Shown here: positions 16,352 to 24,861 of the stretch, one piece after another
How positions within the stretch are numbered: position 1 is the stretch's first letter
Layout of the letters: each line of letters starts with the position of its first letter
Origin: Burkholderiales bacterium
GTDB taxonomy: Bacteria > Pseudomonadota > Gammaproteobacteria > Burkholderiales > Ga0077523
Reading direction: 5' to 3'
DNA: 55,979 nt
Assembly: GCA_022843925.1 (NCBI GenBank)
Contig: JALHMS010000003.1
Location: forward strand, 2,461 to 58,439
Made by a program: the position numbers and the translations under genes
The notes under the pieces: generated by a model
Databases searched by the model: none
The model's input: the letters and a program-made list of their open reading frames with translations, nothing else
What the model was told of the DNA's origin: nothing

Positions 16352-17421
16352 CCAACCCGCTCGCCCGACCGATACCGCTAGGCCCAGTGATGCTCGATGT
16401 CGCGGGGACGGCCCTCACCGACGAGGACCGTGACCTGCTGCTGCATCCAGCCGTCGGTGGCGTGATCCTGTTCGCGCGCAACTACGAGTCGCCGGCGCAG
16501 GTGTCGGCGCTCGTGTCGGACATCCACGCACTCCGGACGCCGCCCTTGCTGGTGGGGGTCGACCACGAAGGCGGACGCGTTCAACGTTTCCGAGACGGCT
16601 TCACGCGTATTCCGCCGATGGGGGCACTCGGGGCCCTCCACGACACCGATCCTGCAGCCGCGGTCCGCGCGGCGCGGGCGGTCGGGGAAGTGCTGGCCCT
16701 CGAACTTCGCGCCCACGGCATCGACTTCACGTTCGCACCGGTGCTCGATCTCGATCATGGGCGCAGCGGCGTGATCGGGGACCGCGCGTTCCATCGTGAG
16801 CCCGCCGTGGTCGCAGCCCTGGCGTCCGCTTTCGTGGAGGGCCTGGCGCAGGGCGGCATGGGTGCGGTGGGCAAGCATTTCCCGGGGCACGGGTTCGCGG
16901 AGGCGGACACCCACACGGCGATGGCCATCGACGATCGCAGCCTCGATGAGATCTCGGCCACCGATCTGGTTCCGTTCGCACGGCTGGTGTCGGAGGGTTT
17001 GACAGGCATCATGCCCGCGCACGTGATCTACCCGGCGGTCGATCCGAACCCTGCGGGTTTTTCGCGGCGGTGGCTGCGCCAGGAACTACGCGAACGTCTG
17101 GGCTTCCCGGGCGTGATCTTCAGCGACGATCTGTCGATGGCGGGGGCGCACGGTGTCGGCGGCATCCGCGAACGGGCCCGGGCCGCGCTGGACGCGGGCT
17201 GCGATATGGTTCTGGTTTGCAACGATTCTCGCGCCGCGCGAACCTTGGTGGACGGCCTCGATCGCCCGTGCTCCGCCGCGACGCTCGCCGCGCTGGCGCG
17301 CTTGCACGGGCATCCGCGGCCTGTCGGATTCACCGCGTTGCGCGAGGATCCGGCATACGCGGCGGCGCTGCATCGCGTGTCGCACCTCGCGACACCGTCT
17401 GCGGATCTTCCTTTGGCTTGA
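16348..17421 (+). CDS. nagZ: beta-N-acetylhexosaminidase NagZ
   Basis: 357 aa, single glycoside hydrolase family 3 domain. Key motifs: GVDHEGGRVQRFRDGF, KHFPGHGFAEADTHTAM (the His/Asp loop supplying the acid/base dyad) and the nucleophile Asp in IFSDDLSMAGA. It is a cytoplasmic enzyme that removes N-acetylglucosamine from anhydro-muropeptides in peptidoglycan recycling. ATG 16348 overlaps acpS (ATGA). It is the last gene of the lepA-nagZ run; a 70-nt gap follows. Confidence 0.95.
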   Translation: MTNPLARPIPLGPVMLDVAGTALTDEDRDLLLHPAVGGVILFARNYESPAQVSALVSDIHALRTPPLLVGVDHEGGRVQRFRDGFTRIPPMGALGALHDTDPAAAVRAARAVGEVLALELRAHGIDFTFAPVLDLDHGRSGVIGDRAFHREPAVVAALASAFVEGLAQGGMGAVGKHFPGHGFAEADTHTAMAIDDRSLDEISATDLVPFARLVSEGLTGIMPAHVIYPAVDPNPAGFSRRWLRQELRERLGFPGVIFSDDLSMAGAHGVGGIRERARAALDAGCDMVLVCNDSRAARTLVDGLDRPCSAATLAALARLHGHPRPVGFTALREDPAYAAALHRVSHLATPSADLPLA

Positions 17422-17491
17422 TCCTCGCTAAGTATCCCGCGGGATGCCGAACGACCTCTGTCGCGGATGTCCCGGGACCTCTGGAGCGATC

Positions 17492-17830
17492 ATGGAATTC
17501 GATTTTCAGGAATGGGCCGGCCTGGCCAAGGACGATCCCGATGCCTTCGAGCGCAAGCGGCGCGAGGCGATCGATGCCTACATCGCGCGGGCGCCCGAAG
17601 CCGAGCAGCAGCGGCTCCGCGGGCTGCAGTTCCGCATCGACATGGAACGCCAGCGCGCCTCCAATCCGCTGTCGGCCTGCATCCGCATCAACAAGATGAT
17701 GATGGACCAGTTCACCACGCTCCGCGGTGCGCTCGATGACTTGAAGAGCGAGGTCGAAGGGCATCGGGCGGGCTATCCGCGACCGGCCCCGGTGTCTGCC
17801 GAGGTGCTGCCGTTCCGCTCGTCCCAGTGA
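17492..17830 (+). CDS. DUF3135 domain protein
   Basis: 112 aa hydrophilic, mostly helical protein. The DUF3135 signature is visible: FDFQEWAGLAKDDPDAFE near the N-terminus and NPLSACIRINKMMMDQF in the middle. Function unknown. ATG 17492 is preceded by CTGGAGCGATC, a good ribosome site; an in-frame ATG at 17444 is less likely. The stop overlaps the downstream glycosylase start (GTGA), so the two genes are co-translated. Confidence 0.85.
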   Translation: MEFDFQEWAGLAKDDPDAFERKRREAIDAYIARAPEAEQQRLRGLQFRIDMERQRASNPLSACIRINKMMMDQFTTLRGALDDLKSEVEGHRAGYPRPAPVSAEVLPFRSSQ

Positions 17831-18483
17831 CGGGTGGCGTCCAGCCCGAGTTTCCTGCGCTCGCCTCGTGCGAGCAGTGCCCGCGGCTCGCTGCCGCTCT
17901 CGCGGATGTGCGTGCGACTCATCCCGGCTATCACGCCCGTGCAGTGCCTGCGTTCGGTGATGCCTCGCCCCGGCTCCTCATCGTCGGTCTGGCCCCCGGC
18001 ATGCACGGGGCCAACCGCTCGGGGCGTCCGTTCACCGGGGACTACGCGGGCGAACTCCTTTACGCCACCCTGCACAAGTTCCGCTGGTCCACGGCGCCGG
18101 TGTCGATCTCGGTCGATGACGGGCTGCGGTTGACGGGTTGCCGCATCACCAACGCCGTGAAGTGCTGGCCACCCGCGAACAAGCCGGAACCCGCCGAGAT
18201 CCGCACCTGCAACGACTACCTCCGGCGCGAGGTCGGTGCGATGCAGGCCGGCACGGCGATCCTCGCACTGGGCCTCGTCGCCCATGGTGCGGTGCTGCGC
18301 GCCCTCGGACTTCCCGCAGCGGATCACAAGTTCGAACACGCCGCGCAGCACGCATTGCCCGACGACCGCACGCTCTTCGATAGCTACCACTGCTCCCGAT
18401 ACAATACCCAGACGAGGCGTCTTACGCCCTCGATGTTCGAGGCGGTGTTCACCGCCATCGATTCCTGCCTCGCGCGACGCTGA
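17827..18483 (+). CDS. uracil-DNA glycosylase, family 5 (UDGb type)
   Basis: 218 aa. The family 5 active-site region is clear: IVGLAPGMHGANRSGRPFTG followed by DYAGELLY. Four cysteines for a 4Fe-4S cluster are in place (CEQC at 15-18, KCWPP and RTCNDYL later). The second motif, usually His-Pro-Ser-x-x-Asn, reads YHCSRYNTQTRRLT. These enzymes excise uracil and some other deaminated bases from DNA. Start GTG 17827 overlaps DUF3135. The Pro-to-Cys change next to the motif His is unusual and may affect activity. Confidence 0.88.
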   Translation: MTGGVQPEFPALASCEQCPRLAAALADVRATHPGYHARAVPAFGDASPRLLIVGLAPGMHGANRSGRPFTGDYAGELLYATLHKFRWSTAPVSISVDDGLRLTGCRITNAVKCWPPANKPEPAEIRTCNDYLRREVGAMQAGTAILALGLVAHGAVLRALGLPAADHKFEHAAQHALPDDRTLFDSYHCSRYNTQTRRLTPSMFEAVFTAIDSCLARR

Positions 18484-18525
18484 TCCGATCGCGCGGGGGG
18501 CCCAGCCTGGTGTTGCTGCCCACCC

Positions 18526-20367
18526 ATGATCGAGGACGATCCCGGCGTCGCTGATCCGACGCGCGCCCGCATCGACGAGCTGCTCGCGAACCTCCCGCAT
18601 CGACCGGGCGTGTACCGGATGCTGGGTGCACAGGGCGATGTCTTGTACGTCGGCAAGGCGCTCGATCTGCGCAAGCGCGTCTCGTCGTACTTCCAGAAGA
18701 CCGCGGGACACTCGCCGCGCATCCGCCACATGGTCTCGCAGGTGGCGAACATCGAGACCACCGTCACCCGTTCCGAGAGCGAGGCGCTGCTGCTCGAGAA
18801 CAATCTCATCAAGTCGCTCTCGCCGCGCTACAACATCCTCTTTCGCGACGACAAGTCGTATCCGTATCTCGTCGTCACGGGTCAGCGCTTTCCGCGGCTC
18901 GCGTTCCATCGCGGCAGCCTGGAACGTCAGCATCGCTACTTCGGGCCGTTTCCGAATGCCTCCGCGGTGCGTGACAGCATCCAGCAGCTTCAGAAGGTGT
19001 TCCGACTGCGCACCTGCCGGGACACCGTGTTCGCGAACCGTTCCCGCCCCTGCCTCCTGCACCAGATCCACCGCTGCACGGCACCGTGCGTCGGCCTGAT
19101 CGACGAAGCAGCCTATGCGGCCGATGTGCGGGAGGCGTCCCTCTTTCTGGACGGTCGCGAGGACGAGGTGCTCGAGACGCTCGAGACGCGGATGGCCGAG
19201 GCGGCGGCGGCCACCGAGTACGAGCAGGCAGCGCAGTACCGTGACCGCATCCGCTCGCTCAAGGCGATCCGCAGCCAGCAATTCGTATCGAGTAACACGG
19301 CGCGCGATGCCGACGTGGTGGCCGTCGCGCGAGATGGCGGCCTGACCGCCGTGAACCTCGTGATGATCCGAGGCGGCATGCACCGCGGCGACCGCACGTT
19401 CTTCCCGCAGAACGCGCGCGAGGACGACGAAGGCGAGGCCGTGGAGGCGTTCCTCGTGCAGCACTATCTCGAGAACACGGCGCCTCCGCTGGTGATCGTC
19501 AACCGCGAGGCGGACTGGGAGACGCTCGGTGCGATGCTCTCGGAACAATCCGGCGGGCGTCGCTTCCAGATCCAGAGCCGAGCGAACACCGAGAAGCGTG
19601 CATGGCTGCAGATGGCGGAACAGAACGCGCGCCTCGCCATCACCCAGCGCCTCGCCACCCAGGCGGCGCAGGAGGCGCGGCTCACCGCGCTGCAGCAGGC
19701 CCTGGGTCTGCCGGAGAGCACGCAGCGCATCGAGTGCTTCGACATCAGTCACACGATGGGCGAGGCGACGGTGGCCTCGTGCGTGGTCTACGATCAGGGT
19801 CAGATGCGCAGTGGGGAGTATCGTCGGTTCAACATAGAGGGCATCACCCCCGGAGACGACTTCGCAGCGATGGCGCAGGTGCTCGAGCGTCGCTACCGAC
19901 GCGTGGTGGAAGGGGAGGGGCGTCTGCCGGATCTCATCCTCATCGACGGCGGCAAGGGTCAGCTCTCGCGCGCGATGCCGGTCTTCGAGGCCCTCGGCAT
20001 GGATGGGGTCGCCGTGATCGGTGTGGCCAAGGGCGAGGAGAGGAAGGCGGGCATGGAGCAGCTCATCGTGGCCGAGACCGGCGAGATCGTCCGCCTGGCT
20101 CCCGATTCGCCCGCATTGCATCTCATCCAGCAGGTCCGGGACGAGGCGCATCGCTTCGCCATCACCGGGCACCGTGCGCGACGCGCCAGGACGCGCAACA
20201 CTTCGAGCCTCGAGACCATCGACGGCATCGGCGCGAAGCGGCGGCAGCGCCTTCTGGCCCGCTTCGGTGGGTTGAAGGGCGTCATTGCAGCGAGCGTCGA
20301 CGAACTGCAGCAGGTGGATGGCATCAGCCGCCAGCTCGCCGAACGCATCTACCAGCAGCTTCACTGA
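18526..20367 (+). CDS. uvrC: excinuclease ABC subunit C
   Basis: 613 aa, full length. N-terminal GIY-YIG nuclease (HRPGVYRMLGAQGDVLYVGK), cysteine cluster region (CRDTVFANRSRPCLLHQIHR), a UVR motif near 210-240 for UvrB binding, the C-terminal RNase H-like nuclease (RIECFDISHTMGEATVASCV) and a tandem helix-hairpin-helix end. UvrC makes both incisions in nucleotide excision repair. ATG 18526 has a weak ribosome site. The 1015-aa open frame on the opposite strand is a high-GC shadow. Confidence 0.96.
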   Translation: MIEDDPGVADPTRARIDELLANLPHRPGVYRMLGAQGDVLYVGKALDLRKRVSSYFQKTAGHSPRIRHMVSQVANIETTVTRSESEALLLENNLIKSLSPRYNILFRDDKSYPYLVVTGQRFPRLAFHRGSLERQHRYFGPFPNASAVRDSIQQLQKVFRLRTCRDTVFANRSRPCLLHQIHRCTAPCVGLIDEAAYAADVREASLFLDGREDEVLETLETRMAEAAAATEYEQAAQYRDRIRSLKAIRSQQFVSSNTARDADVVAVARDGGLTAVNLVMIRGGMHRGDRTFFPQNAREDDEGEAVEAFLVQHYLENTAPPLVIVNREADWETLGAMLSEQSGGRRFQIQSRANTEKRAWLQMAEQNARLAITQRLATQAAQEARLTALQQALGLPESTQRIECFDISHTMGEATVASCVVYDQGQMRSGEYRRFNIEGITPGDDFAAMAQVLERRYRRVVEGEGRLPDLILIDGGKGQLSRAMPVFEALGMDGVAVIGVAKGEERKAGMEQLIVAETGEIVRLAPDSPALHLIQQVRDEAHRFAITGHRARRARTRNTSSLETIDGIGAKRRQRLLARFGGLKGVIAASVDELQQVDGISRQLAERIYQQLH

Positions 20368-20376
20368 GATCCACCG

Positions 20377-20964
20377 ATGGCTATCCACTGGCCCAACCTG
20401 CTCACCTGGACACGGATCGTGCTGATACCCGTGTTCATCGCGATCTTCTATCTGCCGGATGCCTGGCTCTCCCCGGTGGCCAAGAATGGGTCGGCGGCGG
20501 CGTTGTTCCTGGTGGGCGCGATCACCGACTGGATGGACGGCTGGCTCGCCCGAAGCCTGAATCTGACGTCGGCGTTCGGCGCATTCCTCGACCCCGTGGC
20601 CGACAAGCTGATGGTGTCGGCGGCGCTGATCGTGCTGGTGTCGCTGAACCGGGTGGACGTGATAGTGGCGGTGGTCATCATCGGTCGGGAGATCACGATC
20701 TCGGCGCTTCGCGAGTGGATGGCGAAGATCGGGCAGAGTCGTTCGGTGGCCGTCTCGTTCGTCGGCAAGCTGAAGACCGGATTCCAGATGGCAGCGATCC
20801 TTCTTCTGCTGCTGTTCCACGATCCGCTGTTCGGGGTCGTCCCAGTGGCAGTGATCGGCACGTTGCTCATCTACGCGGCGGCGTTCCTGACACTCTGGTC
20901 GATGGTCTTCTACCTGCGCCGCGCGCTCCCGATTGCTGCAGCTGGCGATCCGTCAGATCGGTGA
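20377..20964 (+). CDS. pgsA: CDP-diacylglycerol-glycerol-3-phosphate 3-phosphatidyltransferase PgsA
   Basis: 195 aa integral membrane enzyme of the CDP-alcohol phosphotransferase family. The signature DG-x2-AR-x8-G-x3-D-x3-D is read in DWMDGWLARSLNLTSAFGAF then LDPVADK. At least four hydrophobic helices follow. It makes phosphatidylglycerol-phosphate, the precursor of phosphatidylglycerol. It starts 9 nt after uvrC, the conserved uvrC-pgsA pair, and is followed by the tRNA-Gly promoter. Confidence 0.95.
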   Translation: MAIHWPNLLTWTRIVLIPVFIAIFYLPDAWLSPVAKNGSAAALFLVGAITDWMDGWLARSLNLTSAFGAFLDPVADKLMVSAALIVLVSLNRVDVIVAVVIIGREITISALREWMAKIGQSRSVAVSFVGKLKTGFQMAAILLLLLFHDPLFGVVPVAVIGTLLIYAAAFLTLWSMVFYLRRALPIAAAGDPSDR

Positions 20965-20989
20965 GCACCCTCCCGAACGTGCGTGAGCC

Positions 20990-21017
20990 TTGACATGGTT
21001 TTTCGGCTTCCTATAAT
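20990..21017 (+). promoter_or_regulatory. consensus sigma-70 promoter of tRNA-Gly
   Basis: TTGACA (20990-20995) and TATAAT (21012-21017), both perfect consensus hexamers with a 16-bp spacer, end 14 bases before the tRNA-Gly gene. This is the strongest promoter visible in the window. Confidence 0.92.
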
Positions 21018-21031
21018 GCCGGTCTTCCCAA

Positions 21032-21107
21032 GCGGGAGTAGCTCAGTTGGTAGAGCGCAACCTTGCCAAGGTTGAGGTCGCGAGTTCGAGACTCGTCTCC
21101 CGCTCCA
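21032..21107 (+). tRNA. tRNA-Gly (anticodon GCC)
   Basis: 76 nt with encoded CCA. Acceptor GCGGGAG pairs with CTCCCGC; D-loop AGCTCAGTTGGTAGAGC; anticodon arm ACCTT-GCC-AAGGT; T-arm CGAGTTCGAGACTCG. Discriminator base U. Confidence 0.98.
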
Positions 21108-21117
21108 AATTTTCGAG

Positions 21118-21153
21118 AAGGGAAAACGTCACCAGTGGTCGTTTTCCCTTTTT
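21118..21153 (+). terminator. intrinsic terminator after tRNA-Gly
   Basis: Perfect 11-bp stem AAGGGAAAACG / CGTTTTCCCTT with an 11-nt loop (21129-21139), followed by TTT. It lies 10 nt past tRNA-Gly and before tRNA-Cys, so the two tRNAs may be separately transcribed or read through. Confidence 0.85.
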
Positions 21154-21204
21154 CGTTTCGTAGTGCGCAATTGGTACGCTATCGGTACGCAATGCGTCGC
21201 AGTG

Positions 21205-21223
21205 CCCCGGCGGGCGGGGTGGC
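21205..21223 (+). repeat. 19-bp direct repeat, copy 1 (spans the tRNA-Cys 5' end)
   Basis: CCCCGGCGGGCGGGGTGGC is found at 21205-21223, where its last 11 bases are the first 11 of tRNA-Cys, and again exactly at 21461-21479, 256 bp downstream. Confidence 0.8.
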
Positions 21224-21286
21224 AGAGTGGTCATGCAGCGGCCTGCAAAGCCGTGTACGCCGGTTCGATTCCGACCCCCGCCTCCA
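21213..21286 (+). tRNA. tRNA-Cys (anticodon GCA)
   Basis: 74 nt with encoded CCA. Acceptor GGCGGGG pairs with CCCCGCC; D-arm TGGCAGAGTGGTCATGCA; anticodon arm CGGCCT-GCA-AAGCCG; T-arm GCCGGTTCGATTCCGAC. Discriminator U. No strong promoter is seen between it and the preceding terminator. Confidence 0.97.
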
Positions 21287-21600
21287 ACAATCAACAGGGT
21301 GGCCTCCCGGCTGTTCCTGCGCACTGGCGCAAAAGCCGCAACCTCTAGAGCTCTGCCTCCCGGCAACTTGGCCTGACCACCCCGTCAACGACTAGATGGG
21401 CCGTCTGCGCAAGTTGCACGACTGGGCGTGGCCCCGAGAAATCGCGGTGCCAAGAACCACCCCCGGCGGGCGGGGTGGCGCGCGTAGTTTTGCTAAGTGA
21501 GACGTCACTGCACCCGGCCGAATACAAAATCCACGGGCCCGCGACCGGCTCCGTCCGTCGCACACGTGAGCCACTGATTCACGTCAGTCGCCCATGGGGG
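21287..21600. other. 314-bp stretch without a gene
   Basis: Between tRNA-Cys and the end of the PEP-CTERM gene. It contains the second copy of the 19-bp repeat (21461-21479). I see no convincing coding frame, RNA gene or terminator otherwise. Confidence 0.6.
21461..21479 (+). repeat. 19-bp direct repeat, copy 2
   Basis: Exact second copy of the 19-bp sequence at 21205-21223, not followed by the rest of a tRNA. It marks the left part of the accessory region, just before the 3' end of the PEP-CTERM gene. Confidence 0.8.
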
Positions 21601-23892
21601 TTAGATCGCATTGGCGGGCTGCAACCGAGGCTGGCTTGTGCGCACTCCAAATCCAGGATGTGCGGTTCGACGCCTCCTGCGAAGAACGGTGCCGGCCACA
21701 AGCGCCCCCCCGACGCCGATCGTGCAGACCGTGGACGGCTCCGGAACGGCAACGACTTCGACAGTGACAGCACGCTCACCGTAACGCACATCGAACTTGA
21801 CGCTCTGCCCGAAACCCTCGGTCAGCACATGCGCGAACTGGCCACGAATCCCAGCTTCCGGCGACGACAGGATGCTGAAGGATTGCCCGAGGATCGGTGC
21901 GTATCCAGCGCTTCTGATCAGCAAGGTTCCGCGAATCTCCGAGTCCGACACTGGCAAGGAATCGAAGCGGTCACTGCTTTCGATGTCAATCGCCAGCGTG
22001 CCGGCTGCACCAAGCACCAACTCGCCAAGCCAGTCCCCCAAGTAGACGACCTTCCCGACACTCAGCAGTCCTTCATTGGTGACAGAACCACGCAAAGTGC
22101 CGCTGATCGACAGTCGCCCGAGGTTCGTCATGGACCCGACATCGACGGTTGCTCCTTCGTCGACGACGATATCCCCGAAATTCTCCAAGGTACCCGCCTG
22201 GCTGGGCGAGCCCAGTACCAGCATGCCCCCCCTCGATACCCTGATCTGCCCCCGGTTCTCACGATAGTCGAGCGTGTAGGGAAGCCCTTCTATCTCGCGA
22301 GAACCATACAGGGACAGATCAACCTCTCCCGATAGGACTTCGATCCTTCCCGTAGTCCGATTCTCGATCTGCCGTCCCGCGATTCCGAAGGGGAAGACGC
22401 CGCTATTGGTGGACTCGAATCGCATGACACCAGCGTTGGAAATTCCACGCCCACCGAACGAGGAATCGACGATTTGCAGGGGGCCTTTCACATGAATGGT
22501 CCCGTAGTTTTCGAGAACGTCCGTGAGCCGTCTATTGCCTTGGCCCGAGATGGTCCAGGTGCTTCCCTCGGCGATCTTCCAGTGGTAGTACAACGTGCCG
22601 CCGGTCCAGTGAACGTCGCCCTGAACGAGAAACGGCGCCCTATCGGGAAGCCATGTACCTCCTCCGATTTCCAGTGTCCCCCCGGCAATGCTGAGGCCTT
22701 CGCGAACGAAAACCTCTCCGGTCGTGGCCATCCGAACCTGGCCCGGTCCGACCACGTGTAGGTTGTTGAGATTCAACCATCCGGAGCCTTCGATGTTGAT
22801 GCGTCCGGAATCGACGCGAAGTGCTTGTTCTTGGATACCAGGCCGTGGAGAGACGCCGTAACTTGCGCCCCCGTCGACCAGTATCGTGGTGTCTCCGTCG
22901 CCGGAAGCTTTGTGAAGGCTACTGCCGGACACCCCGAATACCGCGCCGGGTTCCACCCGGATCGTGGTGTCGTCATGCACCATGACTTCGGGTGTCGAGA
23001 TGCCGGCGAAGCTGGAGAAGAACGCAGCGCCGTTCTTGATCCGCAAAGTACCGCTCATCAGGTCGAATCGCGCCCCGTTCTCGAACGTCGCTCCTTTCAT
23101 CAAGATCTTCTCGTTGGCGGAGTCGGCCTTGAATTCTCGGGTATTGATCCAATGGCCGGCGATCTGCCCTCCACTCCAAACAAACCTCTGCTCAGTCGTG
23201 AAGCCGGACGGGTGTGTGGAGACAAAGGTCCCGCCCGCCAGTTCGACAACACCTTCTCCCGGCCGTGTGTACGGGAGATCGAAGGTCACGATTCCGGGCT
23301 TGTTGATCTTGTGGATGCCTACTCTGTGTGGCCATGCGGAAGAGTCCGACTGGAACACGGTGTCCTCATTGAAGGTCAGTGTGCCGTCTCCGGTGTACTC
23401 AATGATTCCGCTGGTCGACAGTACTCCCGTATTGACAAGAGAGACGCCAGAGAGCTTCCAATAGGGAACATGGCTAGGCAGTGGGGGCCATGATTCCGGG
23501 AACGGGGAAGCCCAGACGAGTGCCCCGCTGTTGTTGATCGTTCCCGATGACGACGTTGCAATCCCTGCACCTTCACGGATGTGCACACTTGCCTTATTGG
23601 TCAGGACCTTTCCTTGCGGGATCTCGAGGGACCCTTCTTTCAGATGGATCCGTCCATAGTTCAAGATCGAGGTGTCGAGCCTCTTGATTCCAGGTCCGGT
23701 GATGTCGAGATCGATATCCGACCACGGAAACGTTCCGATGACTGTCGGCAAGCCTTTCGTCGTGTAGTCCCCCTCGGCCCAGATGAGGTCCATCCCTGAA
23801 GCGGGCTTGCCTGCTATTGCCAAAACGGTCGCGAGGACCAGGTGGTACCTGGCAGAACTGGCCATCGACAGCAGCCGTGCCCTCTGGTGCAT
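21601..23892 (-). CDS. PEP-CTERM sorting-signal surface protein
   Basis: 763 aa. A signal peptide covers about residues 1-40 (YHLVLATVLAIAGKPASG core). The long middle has irregular beta-solenoid-like repeats (NYGRIHLKEG, NYGTIHVKGP, NFGDIVVDEG, NLGRLSISG, NEGLLSVGK). Near the C-terminus is a PEP-CTERM signal: VPEPSTVCTIGVGGALVAG, then TVLRRRRR. Such proteins are processed by an exosortase and placed on the surface or in extracellular matrix; no exosortase is in this window. Start ATG 23892 has a GAGGAG ribosome site. Oddly, 21 residues follow the Arg cluster, where the family normally ends. Composition is less GC-rich than neighbouring genes. Confidence 0.85.
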   Translation of the reverse strand: MHQRARLLSMASSARYHLVLATVLAIAGKPASGMDLIWAEGDYTTKGLPTVIGTFPWSDIDLDITGPGIKRLDTSILNYGRIHLKEGSLEIPQGKVLTNKASVHIREGAGIATSSSGTINNSGALVWASPFPESWPPLPSHVPYWKLSGVSLVNTGVLSTSGIIEYTGDGTLTFNEDTVFQSDSSAWPHRVGIHKINKPGIVTFDLPYTRPGEGVVELAGGTFVSTHPSGFTTEQRFVWSGGQIAGHWINTREFKADSANEKILMKGATFENGARFDLMSGTLRIKNGAAFFSSFAGISTPEVMVHDDTTIRVEPGAVFGVSGSSLHKASGDGDTTILVDGGASYGVSPRPGIQEQALRVDSGRINIEGSGWLNLNNLHVVGPGQVRMATTGEVFVREGLSIAGGTLEIGGGTWLPDRAPFLVQGDVHWTGGTLYYHWKIAEGSTWTISGQGNRRLTDVLENYGTIHVKGPLQIVDSSFGGRGISNAGVMRFESTNSGVFPFGIAGRQIENRTTGRIEVLSGEVDLSLYGSREIEGLPYTLDYRENRGQIRVSRGGMLVLGSPSQAGTLENFGDIVVDEGATVDVGSMTNLGRLSISGTLRGSVTNEGLLSVGKVVYLGDWLGELVLGAAGTLAIDIESSDRFDSLPVSDSEIRGTLLIRSAGYAPILGQSFSILSSPEAGIRGQFAHVLTEGFGQSVKFDVRYGERAVTVEVVAVPEPSTVCTIGVGGALVAGTVLRRRRRTAHPGFGVRTSQPRLQPANAI

Positions 23893-24365
23893 CCGTGTAC
23901 TCCTCGTCTTCTTCAAGGTGATGTCCTCCCATGCATGAGCTTTCTTCGGATGCGGATCGAATTGGCCGCAGGCTATCACCATCAATAAGGCCGTGTACTT
24001 GCCGACGGTCTGTACTACGCATCTGGCGTATCTCAGGCAGATGGTGTCAAGACCCAATGCATTGGGCGCCAGGTAGTCATGACGCGGGATTCCCTCACGT
24101 CGGTGGTTCCGGGATGCGTGAGCGGGTCCCTATGTCTTCGTGGAAGGTGTTCTTCCGGCGATGTCGAGCGGCAGCTGCCCCATGCGGCTCTGCACCCTCA
24201 CGGATGGATCAGGCTGTTCATGCCGACCGAGATTTGACCCGCTGGAGTGGGCTTTGCCGATTCCATACTGACCCGGGTGTTCAACGCAGCCTGCAGCATT
24301 GCTGAGCAGTTGCCGCTGGGACAGACGCTGTGAACTGGCTTGGGTCAAGCTGCGGGCGGCGCAAG

Positions 24366-24392
24366 TGGGTCAATAATCTGTCGGCGCCAACA
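24366..24392 (+). repeat. 27-bp direct repeat, left copy, flanking the ParDE-like module
   Basis: TGGGTCAATAATCTGTCGGC then GCCAACA. The same sequence with one change (T to G) is at 25246-25272, 880 bp away. The right half TGTCGGCGCCAACA is nearly palindromic about GGCGCC. Confidence 0.75.
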
Positions 24393-24536
24393 GAGTTCGC
24401 GAAGCTGGGCGTCGTGGTCCACGACGAGGGCACTCAGTGCTTCGGGTAGATGAGCGTCTTGGAGAGTCCCTTCGCTTTTGTACGGCGAGAACACAACCCG
24501 AACAATCCGCAGACCCGTCAGTGCCGCCAGTCGTCA

Positions 24537-24562
24537 GTACGGCGTATATACTACGTTCGTAC
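24537..24562 (+). promoter_or_regulatory. candidate promoter/operator of the ParDE-like module
   Basis: A GTATATAC palindrome (24544-24551) containing a TATACT -10-like box lies between GTACG (24537-24541) and CGTAC (24558-24562) arms, 20 bp before the antitoxin start. Ribbon-helix-helix antitoxins usually bind such sites to repress their own operon. Confidence 0.4.
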
Positions 24563-24582
24563 ATTCGATGCGGGAGGACGCC

Positions 24583-24861
24583 ATGTCCAAAGAAGCCGTT
24601 TTCACGATGAAGCTTGAACCTGAACTTCGCGAGCAATTCATGGCCGAGGCCGAAGCCAGCCACCGTCCAGCCTCGCAGGTGATGCGCGAGCTGATGCGCG
24701 AGTTCATCGAACGGCAAAGGAAGGCGCGCGCTTACGACAGCTACTTGGCCGGCAAGGTCGAAGCCGGCAGGGTGTCCATGCACGCTGGCGTCGGTCGCTC
24801 CAACGATGATGTCGAAGCCGAGTTCGCGGCCCGTCGTGCCAGTGCTGACGGCACTCCGTGA
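24583..24861 (+). CDS. ribbon-helix-helix antitoxin of a ParDE/RelBE-type module
   Basis: 92 aa. N-terminal MSKEAVFTMKLEPELREQF gives the beta strand and first helix of a ribbon-helix-helix domain, and HRPASQVMRELMREFIERQR the second helix; the C-terminal half would wrap the toxin. ATG 24583 follows a GGGAGGA ribosome site. The GTGA overlap with the toxin gene is typical of toxin-antitoxin pairs and ensures antitoxin is made first. Probably autorepressed through the palindromic site upstream. Confidence 0.85.
   Translation: MSKEAVFTMKLEPELREQFMAEAEASHRPASQVMRELMREFIERQRKARAYDSYLAGKVEAGRVSMHAGVGRSNDDVEAEFAARRASADGTP

Larger units (their letters stand above)
23893..24582. other. 690-bp stretch without a convincing gene
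   Basis: Short frames exist on both strands but none has a recognisable product, ribosome site or codon pattern like the neighbours. It holds the left copy of a 27-bp direct repeat (24366-24392) and the antitoxin promoter. It may contain remnants of decayed mobile DNA. Confidence 0.55.

Noticed and set aside
17773-20820. 1015-codon minus-strand frame
   Set aside because: Antisense to uvrC, the glycosylase and pgsA, all of which are clearly real.
24130-24348. 72-codon minus-strand frame in the gene-free stretch
   Set aside because: No domain, weak start and no coding pattern; not supportable as a gene.
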